From JBPCOI01 sp051000395 (lineage in GTDB: Bacteria; Actinomycetota; Actinomycetes; Mycobacteriales; Jatrophihabitantaceae), in the NCBI GenBank assembly GCA_051000395.1, contig JBPCOI010000090.1, positions 1 to 64,000 on the forward strand: 64,000 nt of DNA, in the 5' to 3' direction. Below, piece by piece: positions 35,481 through 42,730 of this stretch (its first letter is position 1; each line of letters starts with the position of its first letter). The notes beneath the pieces were generated by a model that saw nothing but the letters and a program-made list of their open reading frames with translations, made no database searches and had not been told where the DNA came from. The translations under genes and the position numbers were made by a program.

Positions 35481-36755
35481 TCACACTCCGAAGATCGCTA
35501 GGTGGACGAAGCCCGCGATTAGTCCCAGGGCCCCGCCGTGCACGAACAGCAACCACTCATCCTGCTTGATCGCCGAGCGCAGCATCTCGACGAAGTCGTC
35601 GGGTCCCATCTTCTGCATCTGGGCCTCGATGAAGGTATAGATCTTCTTCGACTGCTGCTTGTTGAACTGCGCGTCGTTGAAGGCTATCGGGGCGAATCCC
35701 GTCGCCTCCGTGGCTACCGAGGCCCGGATCTGGTCGTACTCCTTCGTCCCGATCGCGACCCGAACGGCGGCGCGGGCCGGTCCGATGGCCTTGTCGACGG
35801 CGGGGCGAAGCGTGTCCTGCAGCATCTGCATGGTCCGATCGCTGCGTGGCCCGTTGAGCAGTTCGTTGCCGATGTTCTGCAGCGTGATCACCTTGTCGGA
35901 CACCATCTCGGCGTACAACTTGGTGACTTCCGGTTGGCGCTTGATCAACAGGCCCTGATGCCACGGCACCCAGCGCCGGTAGAAGACCGGTTCGAAAATC
36001 ATCGCGATGCCGAGGTAGTTGACCACCCAGCCGATGATCACGCCGCCGAGCGGCAGGACGTACCAGTGCGGGAAGACCTCCAGCACACCGAAAAGCACGA
36101 AGCCCATCGGGAAGCCGAAGTAGAAGCCGAAGTTCTGCATGAACCGCAGTTCCTTCTTGCCGAGGATCTGGAACAGCTCGTTGAGTAGCTCCGGATGCTC
36201 GCCGAAGTAGCTGATCACCATGAGCTTCGCGTCGATGAGCTGGTCGACGTTCTCGCCGATCTCGTCGGTGATGTTCCGGACGATCGCTGGCAGTTGCTGC
36301 TTGACGCGCGCGTGGACGGCTTCCTTGATCAGGGGCGGCAGGTCATGCCAGAGGCCGGGGTTCTCCTGCTCCATGATCTGCTCGACGACGCCGCGGATCT
36401 CGGCCTGCGCGACAGCGGCCAGATGCTCCGCGATCCGGTCCGGCTCCAGCTCGCGGTAGAAGTCGCCGATGCTGCCGAGCTTTCCCAAGCCCTTGTCGAC
36501 GGAGATGCTGGCCATCTTGTCGGCCCGCGACGGGACGATGCCCTGCCAGCCGATGCGTCCCTGATAGCTGATCAGCGGCAACACGCGCACCCGCCGCGGC
36601 AGCAGCGGGAACAGCAGCTTCAGGCCGGGCAGCCGGAAGCCGTGGAAGCGGATCGGCTTGAACAGCATCAACACGCCGGTCCAGTTGGTGACGTAGCCGA
36701 TCACCCCCGTGAACAGCGGGATGCTGATCAGGTCCATCAACATCTTGCTGGTCAT
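35481..36755 (-). CDS. DUF445 family membrane protein
   Basis: The product is 424 residues. The N-terminus (LISIPLFTGVIGYVTNWTGVLMLFKPI), the internal helix VLPLGGVIIGWVVNYLGIAMIFEPV and the C-terminal WLLFVHGGALGLIAGFVHLAIF are the repeated GYxTNxxAxxMLFxP-type helices of DUF445. Between them lie helical soluble segments (residues about 75-200, 265-390). The family's function is not known. It is upstream of the DUF4393 gene in a two-gene operon. Confidence 0.87.
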   Translation of the reverse strand: MTSKMLMDLISIPLFTGVIGYVTNWTGVLMLFKPIRFHGFRLPGLKLLFPLLPRRVRVLPLISYQGRIGWQGIVPSRADKMASISVDKGLGKLGSIGDFYRELEPDRIAEHLAAVAQAEIRGVVEQIMEQENPGLWHDLPPLIKEAVHARVKQQLPAIVRNITDEIGENVDQLIDAKLMVISYFGEHPELLNELFQILGKKELRFMQNFGFYFGFPMGFVLFGVLEVFPHWYVLPLGGVIIGWVVNYLGIAMIFEPVFYRRWVPWHQGLLIKRQPEVTKLYAEMVSDKVITLQNIGNELLNGPRSDRTMQMLQDTLRPAVDKAIGPARAAVRVAIGTKEYDQIRASVATEATGFAPIAFNDAQFNKQQSKKIYTFIEAQMQKMGPDDFVEMLRSAIKQDEWLLFVHGGALGLIAGFVHLAIFGV

Positions 36756-37499
36756 GGGTTCCCTTCCGGGCGCTCGGGCCCGGTCGTGGCGAAACTCCCG
36801 ACCAGGGTCGTCACATCATGTAGAGGGCCACTCATGCTGTCCAGCGGCGACAGGCCGCGCCGCTCTCGGAGACAAAGTGCAGCAGGGTGTGTTCGTGGGC
36901 GATGTCGAGCCGTCGGAGAGCCGGAACGGTTGCTTCGTTCGCACCGCGCTCAGACCGCTGATCTGCACGAGGCCGTGACCTTGAGCGACGTGGGCTCGGG
37001 CAGCAATCCCACCGACGCTAGCGGGTGCCAGCGGGTGCCGCCGCGGATGACGGCGCGCATGACGGCGTGGCCCAAGGTCGACGTCGTGCGAGCCTGCTGC
37101 CCGATGACGCTTGCCGTCACAGCGGTTCCTCGTCCTCATGGGCTGCCTGCCGGCGCGGCTCGCGGCACCATGCGACCGCCGTCACAGTGCCCAGTTGATC
37201 GGGCACCCAGTTACAGGAATCGTCAAACCGGGCGCCTCGCCGTCGGGGAGCCTCGGGCAACTCGCGGACGCGACCGGTCAGCTCACGCTGTGGGAAGGCA
37301 ACACCGCCATCTCAGGTCGCATCCTCGGCGCGCTCTCTGTGCGCCGCGACCGGGGAACGGTGATGTCGTACACCGGCCCACGCCGCCTATGGGCATCACC
37401 GTTCCACCGGCCCGGCACGGCACGGCACGGCACGCCCGGCCCGCTCCCGTGGCCGGGGTTGACCCGTCAGGCTGCATCGGGCGCAGCTGCCGCCTGCTT
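36756..37499. other. 744-bp gap without a supportable gene
   Basis: The gap lies between the DUF445 start and the 3' end of nrdJ. No frame has a domain, ribosome site and sensible start together. A five-base repeat, (CGGCA)4, is at 37413-37434. The segment 37190-37370 reads on the plus strand as a fairly protein-like stretch (TGQLTLWEGNTAISGRIL), but I do not recognise it and it lacks a start. No B12 element or tRNA was seen. Confidence 0.55.
37413..37434. repeat. (CGGCA)4 short tandem repeat
   Basis: Four copies of CGGCA plus CG in the gap downstream of nrdJ. They are flanked by GGCC-rich sequence with some potential to pair. No function is assigned. Confidence 0.75.
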
Positions 37500-38471
37500 T
37501 CAGCTGCAGCCGCTGGTGCTGCCGCAGCCTTCGCAGACGAAACAGCTGCCGGCCGGGCGCATCTTGGTGCCGCAGTTCATGCACAACGGCGCGTCCGCCG
37601 AGGATCCGGTGATCGACTCCAGCAACTCGGTGGAGCTGTGGACTCCGCGCGGCGCGGGCAGTTCCGCGGCATCGCTGTCGTCGACCACGTCAGTGGCGGC
37701 CTTGGCCACCGGCGCCGACTGGGACAGTGTCTCCAGATCCAGCTCGTCGCCGGACTCGCTGGCCGCGTAGGAGCCGGTCTCGAGCTGGCGGGTGCGCTCG
37801 CTCGCGGTATGGATGCCCAGCGCCGATCGCGTCTCGAACGGCAGGTAGTCCAGCGCCAGGCGTCGGAAGATGTAGTCGAGGATCGACTGGGCCATGCGGA
37901 TGTCCGGGTCGTCGGTCAACCCGGCCGGGTCGAAGCGCATGTTGGTGAACTTCTGCACGTAGGTCTCGAGCGGGACGCCGTGCTGCAGTGCGATCGAGAT
38001 CGCGATCGAGAACGCGTCCATCACGCCGGCCAGCGTCGATCCCTGCTTGCCCAGCTTCAGGAACACCTCACCCAGGCCATCGTCCGGATAGGACCCGGCA
38101 GTCATGTAACCCTCGGCGCCCCCGACCGTGAACGACGTCGTCAGCGACGGGCGTGCCTTGGGCAGGCGCCTGCGGGTGGGCCGGTACTCGACGACCTTCT
38201 CGAGCGCCGCCTCGGCTGCCGCGCCATTGTTCTCGCCCTTCCCCGCGGACAGCGGCTGGCCCACCTTGCAGTTGTCGCGGTACACCGCGAGCGCCTTGAG
38301 GCCGAGCTTCCAGCCCTGGAAGTAGACGTCCTCGATGTCGTGCACCGTCGCGGTCTCGGGCAGGTTGACGGTCTTGGAGATCGCGCCGGACAGGAACGGC
38401 TGCGCCGCGGCCATCATCCGCACGTGGCCCATCGCCTTGATCGCGCGAGCGCCCATCGCGCAGTCGAACAC
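37500..38471 (-). CDS. nrdJ: B12-dependent ribonucleotide reductase, C-terminal part (3' of in-frame stop)
   Basis: In the same frame as the upstream part, this 323-codon stretch continues the NrdJ protein: VFDCAMGARAIKAMGHVRMMAAAQPFLSGAISKTVNLPETATV, FQGWKLGLKALAVYRDNCKVGQPLS, and a C-terminal Cys-rich tail (CMNCGTKMRPAGSCFVCEGC) that may bind zinc. The only break is a TAA at 38475-38477, followed by GAG and then GTG 38471, which could reinitiate translation. Joined, the protein would be 964 residues, the normal actinobacterial length. It reduces ribonucleotides to deoxyribonucleotides using adenosylcobalamin. Confidence 0.88.
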   Translation of the reverse strand: MFDCAMGARAIKAMGHVRMMAAAQPFLSGAISKTVNLPETATVHDIEDVYFQGWKLGLKALAVYRDNCKVGQPLSAGKGENNGAAAEAALEKVVEYRPTRRRLPKARPSLTTSFTVGGAEGYMTAGSYPDDGLGEVFLKLGKQGSTLAGVMDAFSIAISIALQHGVPLETYVQKFTNMRFDPAGLTDDPDIRMAQSILDYIFRRLALDYLPFETRSALGIHTASERTRQLETGSYAASESGDELDLETLSQSAPVAKAATDVVDDSDAAELPAPRGVHSSTELLESITGSSADAPLCMNCGTKMRPAGSCFVCEGCGSTSGCS

Positions 38472-38474
38472 CTC

Positions 38475-40394
38475 TTAGTGCTCACTGCGCATCCCCGGCG
38501 CGTCGACGACGTGGCCGTGTTCGGCGATGTACTCGACGATCGCCTCGACCTGTTCCTCCTGGTACCCCAAGGCACGCAGCGCCCGGGGCACGGTCTGGTT
38601 GACGATCTGCATCGATCCGCCGCCGACCAGCTTCTTGAACTTCACCAGCGCAAGGTCGGGTTCGACGCCGGTGGTGTCGCAGTCCATCATCAAGCCGATG
38701 GTTCCGGTCGGCGCGAGAACCGAGGCCTGCGCGTTGCGCCAACCGTTGCGCTCACCGATCTTGTTTCCGGTGCTCCATTCCCGCGTCGCGGCCGCGAAGA
38801 CCGAGCGGTCGAGCTCGTGAATCGGGCGGGCCGAGTCGTTGGCCGCCGCGTGCTTACGCATCACCCGCGCGTGCGCTGCCGCGTTGCGGGCAAAGCCCTC
38901 GTACGGTCCGACGATGCCGGCCAGCTCGGCCGAGCGGCGGTAGGACGTCGCGGTCATCAACGACGTGATCGCGCCGGCCAGCGCGCGGCCGCCGTCGGAG
39001 TCGTAGGCCAGGCCGGATGCCATCAGCAGCGCACCGAGGTTGGCGTAACCGATGCCCAGCTGCCGGTAGGCGCGGGTGTTCACCCCGATCGCCTCGGTGG
39101 GGAAGTCGGCGAAGCAGATCGAGATGTCCATCGCGGTGATGATCAGCTCGACGGCCTTGACGAACTTCTCGGCGTCGAAGCGATCGTCCTCCCGCAAGAA
39201 CTTGAGCAGGTTCAGCGAAGCCAGGTTGCACGAGGTGTTGTCCAACGAGAGGTATTCGCTGCACGGGTTCGAGGCGGTGATGCGGCCGGTCTCGGGATTG
39301 GTGTGCCAATCGTTGATCGTGTCGTCGTACTGCAGGCCCGGGTCGGCGCACTCCCATGCGGCCTGGGCGATCTGACGGAACAGGTCCTTGGCCGCGACCG
39401 TCTCGATCACCTCGTGGGTGCTGCGGGCGCGCAGCCCGAACTGGGCGTCCTCCTCCACCGCGCGCATGAACTCGTCAGTGACGCGCACGGAGTTGTTGGC
39501 GTTCTGGTACTGCACGCTCGTGATGTCGTGTCCGCCGAGGTCCATGTCGAAGCCGGCGTCGCGCAGCACGCGGATCTTGTCCTCCTCCCGCGCCTTGGTC
39601 TGTACGAACTCTTCGATGTCGGGGTGGTCGATGTCGAGGACGACCATCTTCGCCGCCCGGCGGGTCGCGCCGCCGGACTTGATGGTCCCTGCGGACGCGT
39701 CGGCGCCACGCATGAAGCTCACCGGACCCGAGGCGGTGCCGCCGGAGGACAGCAGCTCCTTCGACGAGCGGATGCGCGAGAGGTTGAGCCCGGCGCCGGA
39801 ACCGCCCTTGAAGATCAGGCCTTCCTCGCGGTACCAGTTGAGGATCGAGTCCATCGTGTCCTCGACAGCCAGGATGAAACAGGCACTCACCTGCTGCGGG
39901 GACGTGGTGCCGACGTTGAACCAGACCGGCGAGTTGAAGCTGAACACCTGGTGCAGCAGCATCCAGGTCAGCTCGTGCTCGAAGATCTCCGCGTCGGGCG
40001 CGCCGGCGAAGTAGCCGTGCTGCTCGCCCGCAGCCCGGTATTTGTGCACCACGCGGTCGATCAGCTGGCGCAACGACCACTCCCGCGCATCGGTGCCCAC
40101 CGCGCCGCGGAAGTACTTGGTGGTGACGATGTTCGCGGCGTTCACCGACCAGAAGTCCGGGAACTCGACGCCGCGCTGCTCGAAGTTGACTGAGCCGTCG
40201 CGCCAGTTGGTCATCACGACGTCGCGCCGTTCCCAGTTCACCTCGGCGTACGGGTGCACCCCTGGGGAGGTGTACACGCGCTCGAGCCGCAGGCCGCCCG
40301 CCGGGTAGCGCGGCGCCCCCGGCCCTGCGCCATCGGGCTGGGACAGCTCGCCGGTCTCGGCCTGCGTGGCTGACTTGTCAGTGGCCTCGGTCAT
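38475..40394 (-). CDS. nrdJ: B12-dependent ribonucleotide reductase, N-terminal part (ends at in-frame TAA)
   Basis: The 639-residue product from ATG 40394, with GGAAGG upstream, holds most of the class II barrel. The active-site trio is NPCSE (Asn376, thiyl Cys378, Glu380), and the redox pair is Cys172 (QVSACFIL) and Cys389 (NTSCNL). It stops after PGMRSEH at a TAA where homologues have an aromatic residue before the VFDCAMG segment. The frame is not shifted; a single base change from TAC or TAT would explain it. It follows nrdR on the same strand, 106 bp away. Confidence 0.9.
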   Translation of the reverse strand: MTEATDKSATQAETGELSQPDGAGPGAPRYPAGGLRLERVYTSPGVHPYAEVNWERRDVVMTNWRDGSVNFEQRGVEFPDFWSVNAANIVTTKYFRGAVGTDAREWSLRQLIDRVVHKYRAAGEQHGYFAGAPDAEIFEHELTWMLLHQVFSFNSPVWFNVGTTSPQQVSACFILAVEDTMDSILNWYREEGLIFKGGSGAGLNLSRIRSSKELLSSGGTASGPVSFMRGADASAGTIKSGGATRRAAKMVVLDIDHPDIEEFVQTKAREEDKIRVLRDAGFDMDLGGHDITSVQYQNANNSVRVTDEFMRAVEEDAQFGLRARSTHEVIETVAAKDLFRQIAQAAWECADPGLQYDDTINDWHTNPETGRITASNPCSEYLSLDNTSCNLASLNLLKFLREDDRFDAEKFVKAVELIITAMDISICFADFPTEAIGVNTRAYRQLGIGYANLGALLMASGLAYDSDGGRALAGAITSLMTATSYRRSAELAGIVGPYEGFARNAAAHARVMRKHAAANDSARPIHELDRSVFAAATREWSTGNKIGERNGWRNAQASVLAPTGTIGLMMDCDTTGVEPDLALVKFKKLVGGGSMQIVNQTVPRALRALGYQEEQVEAIVEYIAEHGHVVDAPGMRSEH

Positions 40395-40500
40395 CGTCGG
40401 TGGTTCCTTCCGTGCGGAATGCTTGGGGCGGACGGGCGATTGATCAGGTTCGGGACGGCGAATGCGTGGTAGGAGCCGGAGCGGGCGAGACGCCCCAGGA

Positions 40501-40962
40501 TCAGGGACCGTGCCGGCGATGCTCGACCCGCAGATCGCAGATCGCCTTCTCGAAGTCGTCGACAGAGCTGAAGGCCTGGTACACGCTGGCGAAGCGCAGG
40601 TAGGCCACCTCGTCCAGGGTGCGCAACGGTCCGAGGATCGCCAGGCCGACCTCGTCGCTGGGCACCTCGGCCACGCCGCCGGCGCGGACCGCGTCCTCGA
40701 CTGTCTGGGCGAGTTGGGCCAGCGCGTCCTCGTCGACCGGGCGCCCCTGGCAGGCGCGGCGCACGCCGCTGACGACTTTCTGCCGGCTGAACGGCTCGGT
40801 GACGCCGCTGCGCTTGATGACCGCGAGCGTCGCCTCCTCGAGCGTCGTGAAGCGGCGGCCGCACTCCGGGCAGGACCGGCGGCGCCGGATGACCTGGCCC
40901 TCGTCCTGCTCACGTGAGTCGAGCACCCGGGAGTCGGGATGGCGGCAGTAGGGGCAGCGCAT
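40501..40962 (-). CDS. nrdR: transcriptional repressor NrdR
   Basis: The product is 153 residues from the ATG beginning MRCPYCRHPDSRVLDSRE. The N-terminal zinc ribbon uses Cys3, Cys6, Cys31 and Cys34, and the ATP-cone follows (VIKRSGVTEPFSRQKVVSGVRRACQGRPV ... YLRFASVYQAF). NrdR senses ATP/dATP and represses ribonucleotide reductase genes. It is directly upstream of nrdJ, as in Streptomyces nrdRJ, and autoregulation is expected. A palindrome resembling an NrdR box lies about 150 bp upstream. Confidence 0.95.
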   Translation of the reverse strand: MRCPYCRHPDSRVLDSREQDEGQVIRRRRSCPECGRRFTTLEEATLAVIKRSGVTEPFSRQKVVSGVRRACQGRPVDEDALAQLAQTVEDAVRAGGVAEVPSDEVGLAILGPLRTLDEVAYLRFASVYQAFSSVDDFEKAICDLRVEHRRHGP

Positions 40963-41008
40963 CGACGACCCTCCTCTCGTTGCGGGCTTGCCGTCTCGCG
41001 GCGGCGCA

Positions 41009-41094
41009 GGTGGACGAATCTGTGCACGAACCTGGGGACGCCCGGTGGACGAGCCGCCGGCCGTTGTGGACGACCGACCCCAACCTGTGGACAA
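41009..41094. promoter_or_regulatory. cluster of DnaA-box-like sites upstream of nrdR-nrdJ
   Basis: On the plus strand, GGTGGACGA (41009-41017), TGTGCACGA (41021-41029), GGTGGACGA (41044-41052), TGTGGACGA (41065-41073) and TGTGGACAA (41086-41094) all point the same way. The last is the exact complement of the actinobacterial consensus TTGTCCACA. The final three start 21 bp apart, two helical turns. DnaA control of ribonucleotide reductase genes is known in other bacteria; here it is inferred. Confidence 0.55.
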
Positions 41095-41095
41095 C

Positions 41096-41125
41096 TTACA
41101 ACCTTGTAAATACTACATGTAGGGG
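41096..41125. promoter_or_regulatory. paired palindromes, possible NrdR operator
   Basis: TTACAACCTTGTAA (41096-41109) and CTACATGTAG (41113-41122) are perfect palindromes whose centres are 15 bp apart. The second, read as a 16-mer from 41110, agrees at about 11 positions with the NrdR box consensus (acaCwAtATaTwGtgt). They lie between the DnaA-like sites and the convergent LysM gene's far end, upstream of nrdR. Confidence 0.5.
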
Positions 41126-41234
41126 TGAACCGTAGAACGGTCGTCGATGTTCCGCAAGGGCCAGCCGCGGCGCGTCGCGGATTGCCGCCGGCCGGCAGGT
41201 CGCGCACACGGCCCTGGATCGAACATCGGGAGGG

Positions 41235-41636
41235 TCAGCGCGTCCGCAGGATCTGGCCAGGGTGCAGCGCGACGCTGTCGAGGTGGTTGCGTCGCTGCAG
41301 GTCTGCGACCTCGGCCCGCGGATCGCGGTCCGGGGCCACCCGGGTGGCGATGGACCACAACGTGTCGCCGCTGCGGACGGTGACGCTGGCCGGTGCCGGC
41401 GCCCCGGCGGGCCGAGCGCCGGGAGCCGACGCCCAGGCGATCGCGACCAGCGCCGCGGCGAGCAGCGCGACCGTGAGCGCCACGACGCGGATACCTCGAC
41501 GGGTCAACCGCAACGGCGTAGCGACCGACCGCTCGCCGGGCGCGAACAGCACGGCGACGGTGGTGCAATGGTCGTCTCGCGGGCGCGCCGGCGGCGGAAT
41601 GTAGACGACGGGCGCGAACTCGGTGGCGACGGACAT
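41235..41636 (-). CDS. LysM-domain membrane protein, SOS-linked
   Basis: The product is 133 residues from ATG 41636 with GAGGAG upstream. A cytoplasmic N-terminus of about 45 residues, a membrane helix (VVALTVALLAAALVAIAWA) and a short extracytoplasmic LysM domain (VTVRSGDTLWSIATRVAP ... ALHPGQILR) are present. It is divergent from lexA, like the mycobacterial cell-wall/division protein Rv2719c (ChiZ), which is DNA-damage inducible. A near-palindromic SOS box is 47 bp upstream. A role in halting division during SOS is inferred from context. Confidence 0.85.
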   Translation of the reverse strand: MSVATEFAPVVYIPPPARPRDDHCTTVAVLFAPGERSVATPLRLTRRGIRVVALTVALLAAALVAIAWASAPGARPAGAPAPASVTVRSGDTLWSIATRVAPDRDPRAEVADLQRRNHLDSVALHPGQILRTR

Positions 41637-41682
41637 CGGGACTCCTCTGGTGGGCTGGCCCGGGCGGCTGGCACCGCACCGG

Positions 41683-41698
41683 TCGAACAGGCATTCGA
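41683..41698. promoter_or_regulatory. LexA (SOS) box in front of the LysM gene
   Basis: TCGAACAGGCATTCGA agrees with the actinobacterial SOS consensus TCGAACRTRTGTTCGA at 13 of 16 positions, with both TCGA ends intact. It is 47 bp upstream of the LysM gene start. A weaker half match (TCGAATGTGTACC) begins at 41711. Confidence 0.6.
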
Positions 41699-41764
41699 TT
41701 GGACACCTGATCGAATGTGTACCAGCAGGCTGTGACAGTTTTCCAGCCGCCCCCGGCGTGTCGT

Positions 41765-41805
41765 TCGAACACGTGTTTGCCACGAGGTATCCAGGGCGCT
41801 ACCGT
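41765..41805 (+). promoter_or_regulatory. lexA promoter with overlapping LexA box
   Basis: TTGCCA at 41777-41782 and TACCGT at 41800-41805 are separated by exactly 17 bases and form a good promoter 37 bp before the lexA ATG. The SOS box TCGAACACGTGTTTGC (41765-41780) overlaps the -35 by four bases, so LexA binding would block RNA polymerase. This fits autoregulation. Confidence 0.75.
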
Positions 41806-41841
41806 CAGGGCCACATCGAGCGAGCGACAGCGGGAGTCCAC

Positions 41842-42642
41842 ATGGCTGAGAAGAAGTCCGTCCCCCCGACGGCGCACAAGGGCGCACGACGCGCGAAGAA
41901 GGCGCCCGCCGCCGAGGCGCAGCGGCGCGGTCCGGGCCGGCCCAAGGTCACCGAACTGCCTGACGCGCTCACCGGTTTGACCCGGCGGCAGCAGGCGATC
42001 CTCGACGTCATCCGCGACTCGGTCGATCGTCGCGGTTACCCGCCGAGCATCCGGGAGATCTGCGAGTCAGCCGGCCTCGCATCCACCTCCAGTGTGGCCC
42101 ACCAGCTGGCCATGCTGGAACGCAAGGGCTTCCTGCGCCGCGATCCCAACCGTCCGCGGGCCGTCGACGTGCGGCGCTCCGGTGCAACGCCCGGCCCGGA
42201 CACCGGAGACAAGCCCCGCGCGGCCCGGCGCGCCCTGGCCGTCGCCGACGACGCCCCCCGTGGCGACACACCGGTGTTCGTCCCGATGGTGGGTCGCATC
42301 GCGGCTGGCGGACCGATCCTGGCCGAGCAGATGATCGAGGACGTCTTCCCGCTGCCCAAGGCGCTCGTCGGTGACGGGTCGCTGTTCCTGCTCAAGGTGG
42401 CCGGCGACTCCATGATCGAGGCGGCGATCTCCGACGGTGACTGGGTCGTGGTGCGCCAGCAGCCCGATGCGGACAACGGTGCGGTCGTCGCCGCGATGAC
42501 CGAGGGCGAGGCAACCGTCAAGACCTTCCGCCGCCGCGACGGACACGCCTGGCTGCTGCCGCACAACCCGGCCTACTCCCCCATCGCGGCCGACGAGGCG
42601 AGCATCCTCGGCCGCGTGGTCGCCGTGCTGCGCAAGGTCTGA
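41842..42642 (+). CDS. lexA: LexA repressor
   Basis: The product is 266 residues from ATG 41842. A basic N-terminal extension precedes the winged helix (GLTRRQQAILDVIRDSVDRRGYPPSIREICESAGLAS). The self-cleavage site is Ala155-Gly156 (GRIAAGGP), the catalytic Ser190 is in AGDSMIEAAI, and Lys227 is in EATVKTF. RecA filaments stimulate cleavage, which derepresses the SOS genes. Its own promoter carries an SOS box. The 3' end faces eccC convergently, 57 bp away, across a 17-bp tandem repeat. Confidence 0.96.
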   Translation: MAEKKSVPPTAHKGARRAKKAPAAEAQRRGPGRPKVTELPDALTGLTRRQQAILDVIRDSVDRRGYPPSIREICESAGLASTSSVAHQLAMLERKGFLRRDPNRPRAVDVRRSGATPGPDTGDKPRAARRALAVADDAPRGDTPVFVPMVGRIAAGGPILAEQMIEDVFPLPKALVGDGSLFLLKVAGDSMIEAAISDGDWVVVRQQPDADNGAVVAAMTEGEATVKTFRRRDGHAWLLPHNPAYSPIAADEASILGRVVAVLRKV

Positions 42643-42662
42643 GCGCACCGCGCACTGCATAC

Positions 42663-42730
42663 CGGATACCTGCGCGGTCCGCTCAGGTGCGCGGTGCGCT
42701 CAGGTGCGCGGTGCGCTCAAGTGCGCGGTC
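42663..42730. repeat. 17-bp tandem repeat spanning the end of eccC
   Basis: Three units based on CGCTCAGGTGCGCGGTG start at 42680, 42697 and 42714, with a partial fourth (TGCGCGGT shared) before them at 42663-42679. The repeat contains the eccC stop codon and last codons. Because 17 is not a multiple of three, a change of copy number would change the EccC C-terminal residues. Confidence 0.85.

Noticed and set aside
37111..37499. Possible small gene on the plus strand in the gap after nrdJ
   Set aside because: The frame runs on into the antisense of nrdJ and has no ribosome site or known domain.
36195..40193. A very long plus-strand open frame (over 1300 codons) opposite nrdJ and DUF445
   Set aside because: It is the antisense shadow of well-supported genes. 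Its Arg/Asp/Val-rich composition and lack of any domain or ribosome site mark it as a GC-driven artefact.
40395..41207. Upstream extension of nrdJ across nrdR
   Set aside because: nrdR in another frame has all its zinc and ATP-cone residues; ATG 40394 with a ribosome site is the natural nrdJ start.
36756..41234. Cobalamin riboswitch for the B12-dependent RNR
   Set aside because: No B12-box-like sequence or large conserved fold was seen upstream of nrdR or nrdJ; control appears to be by NrdR/DnaA-type sites.
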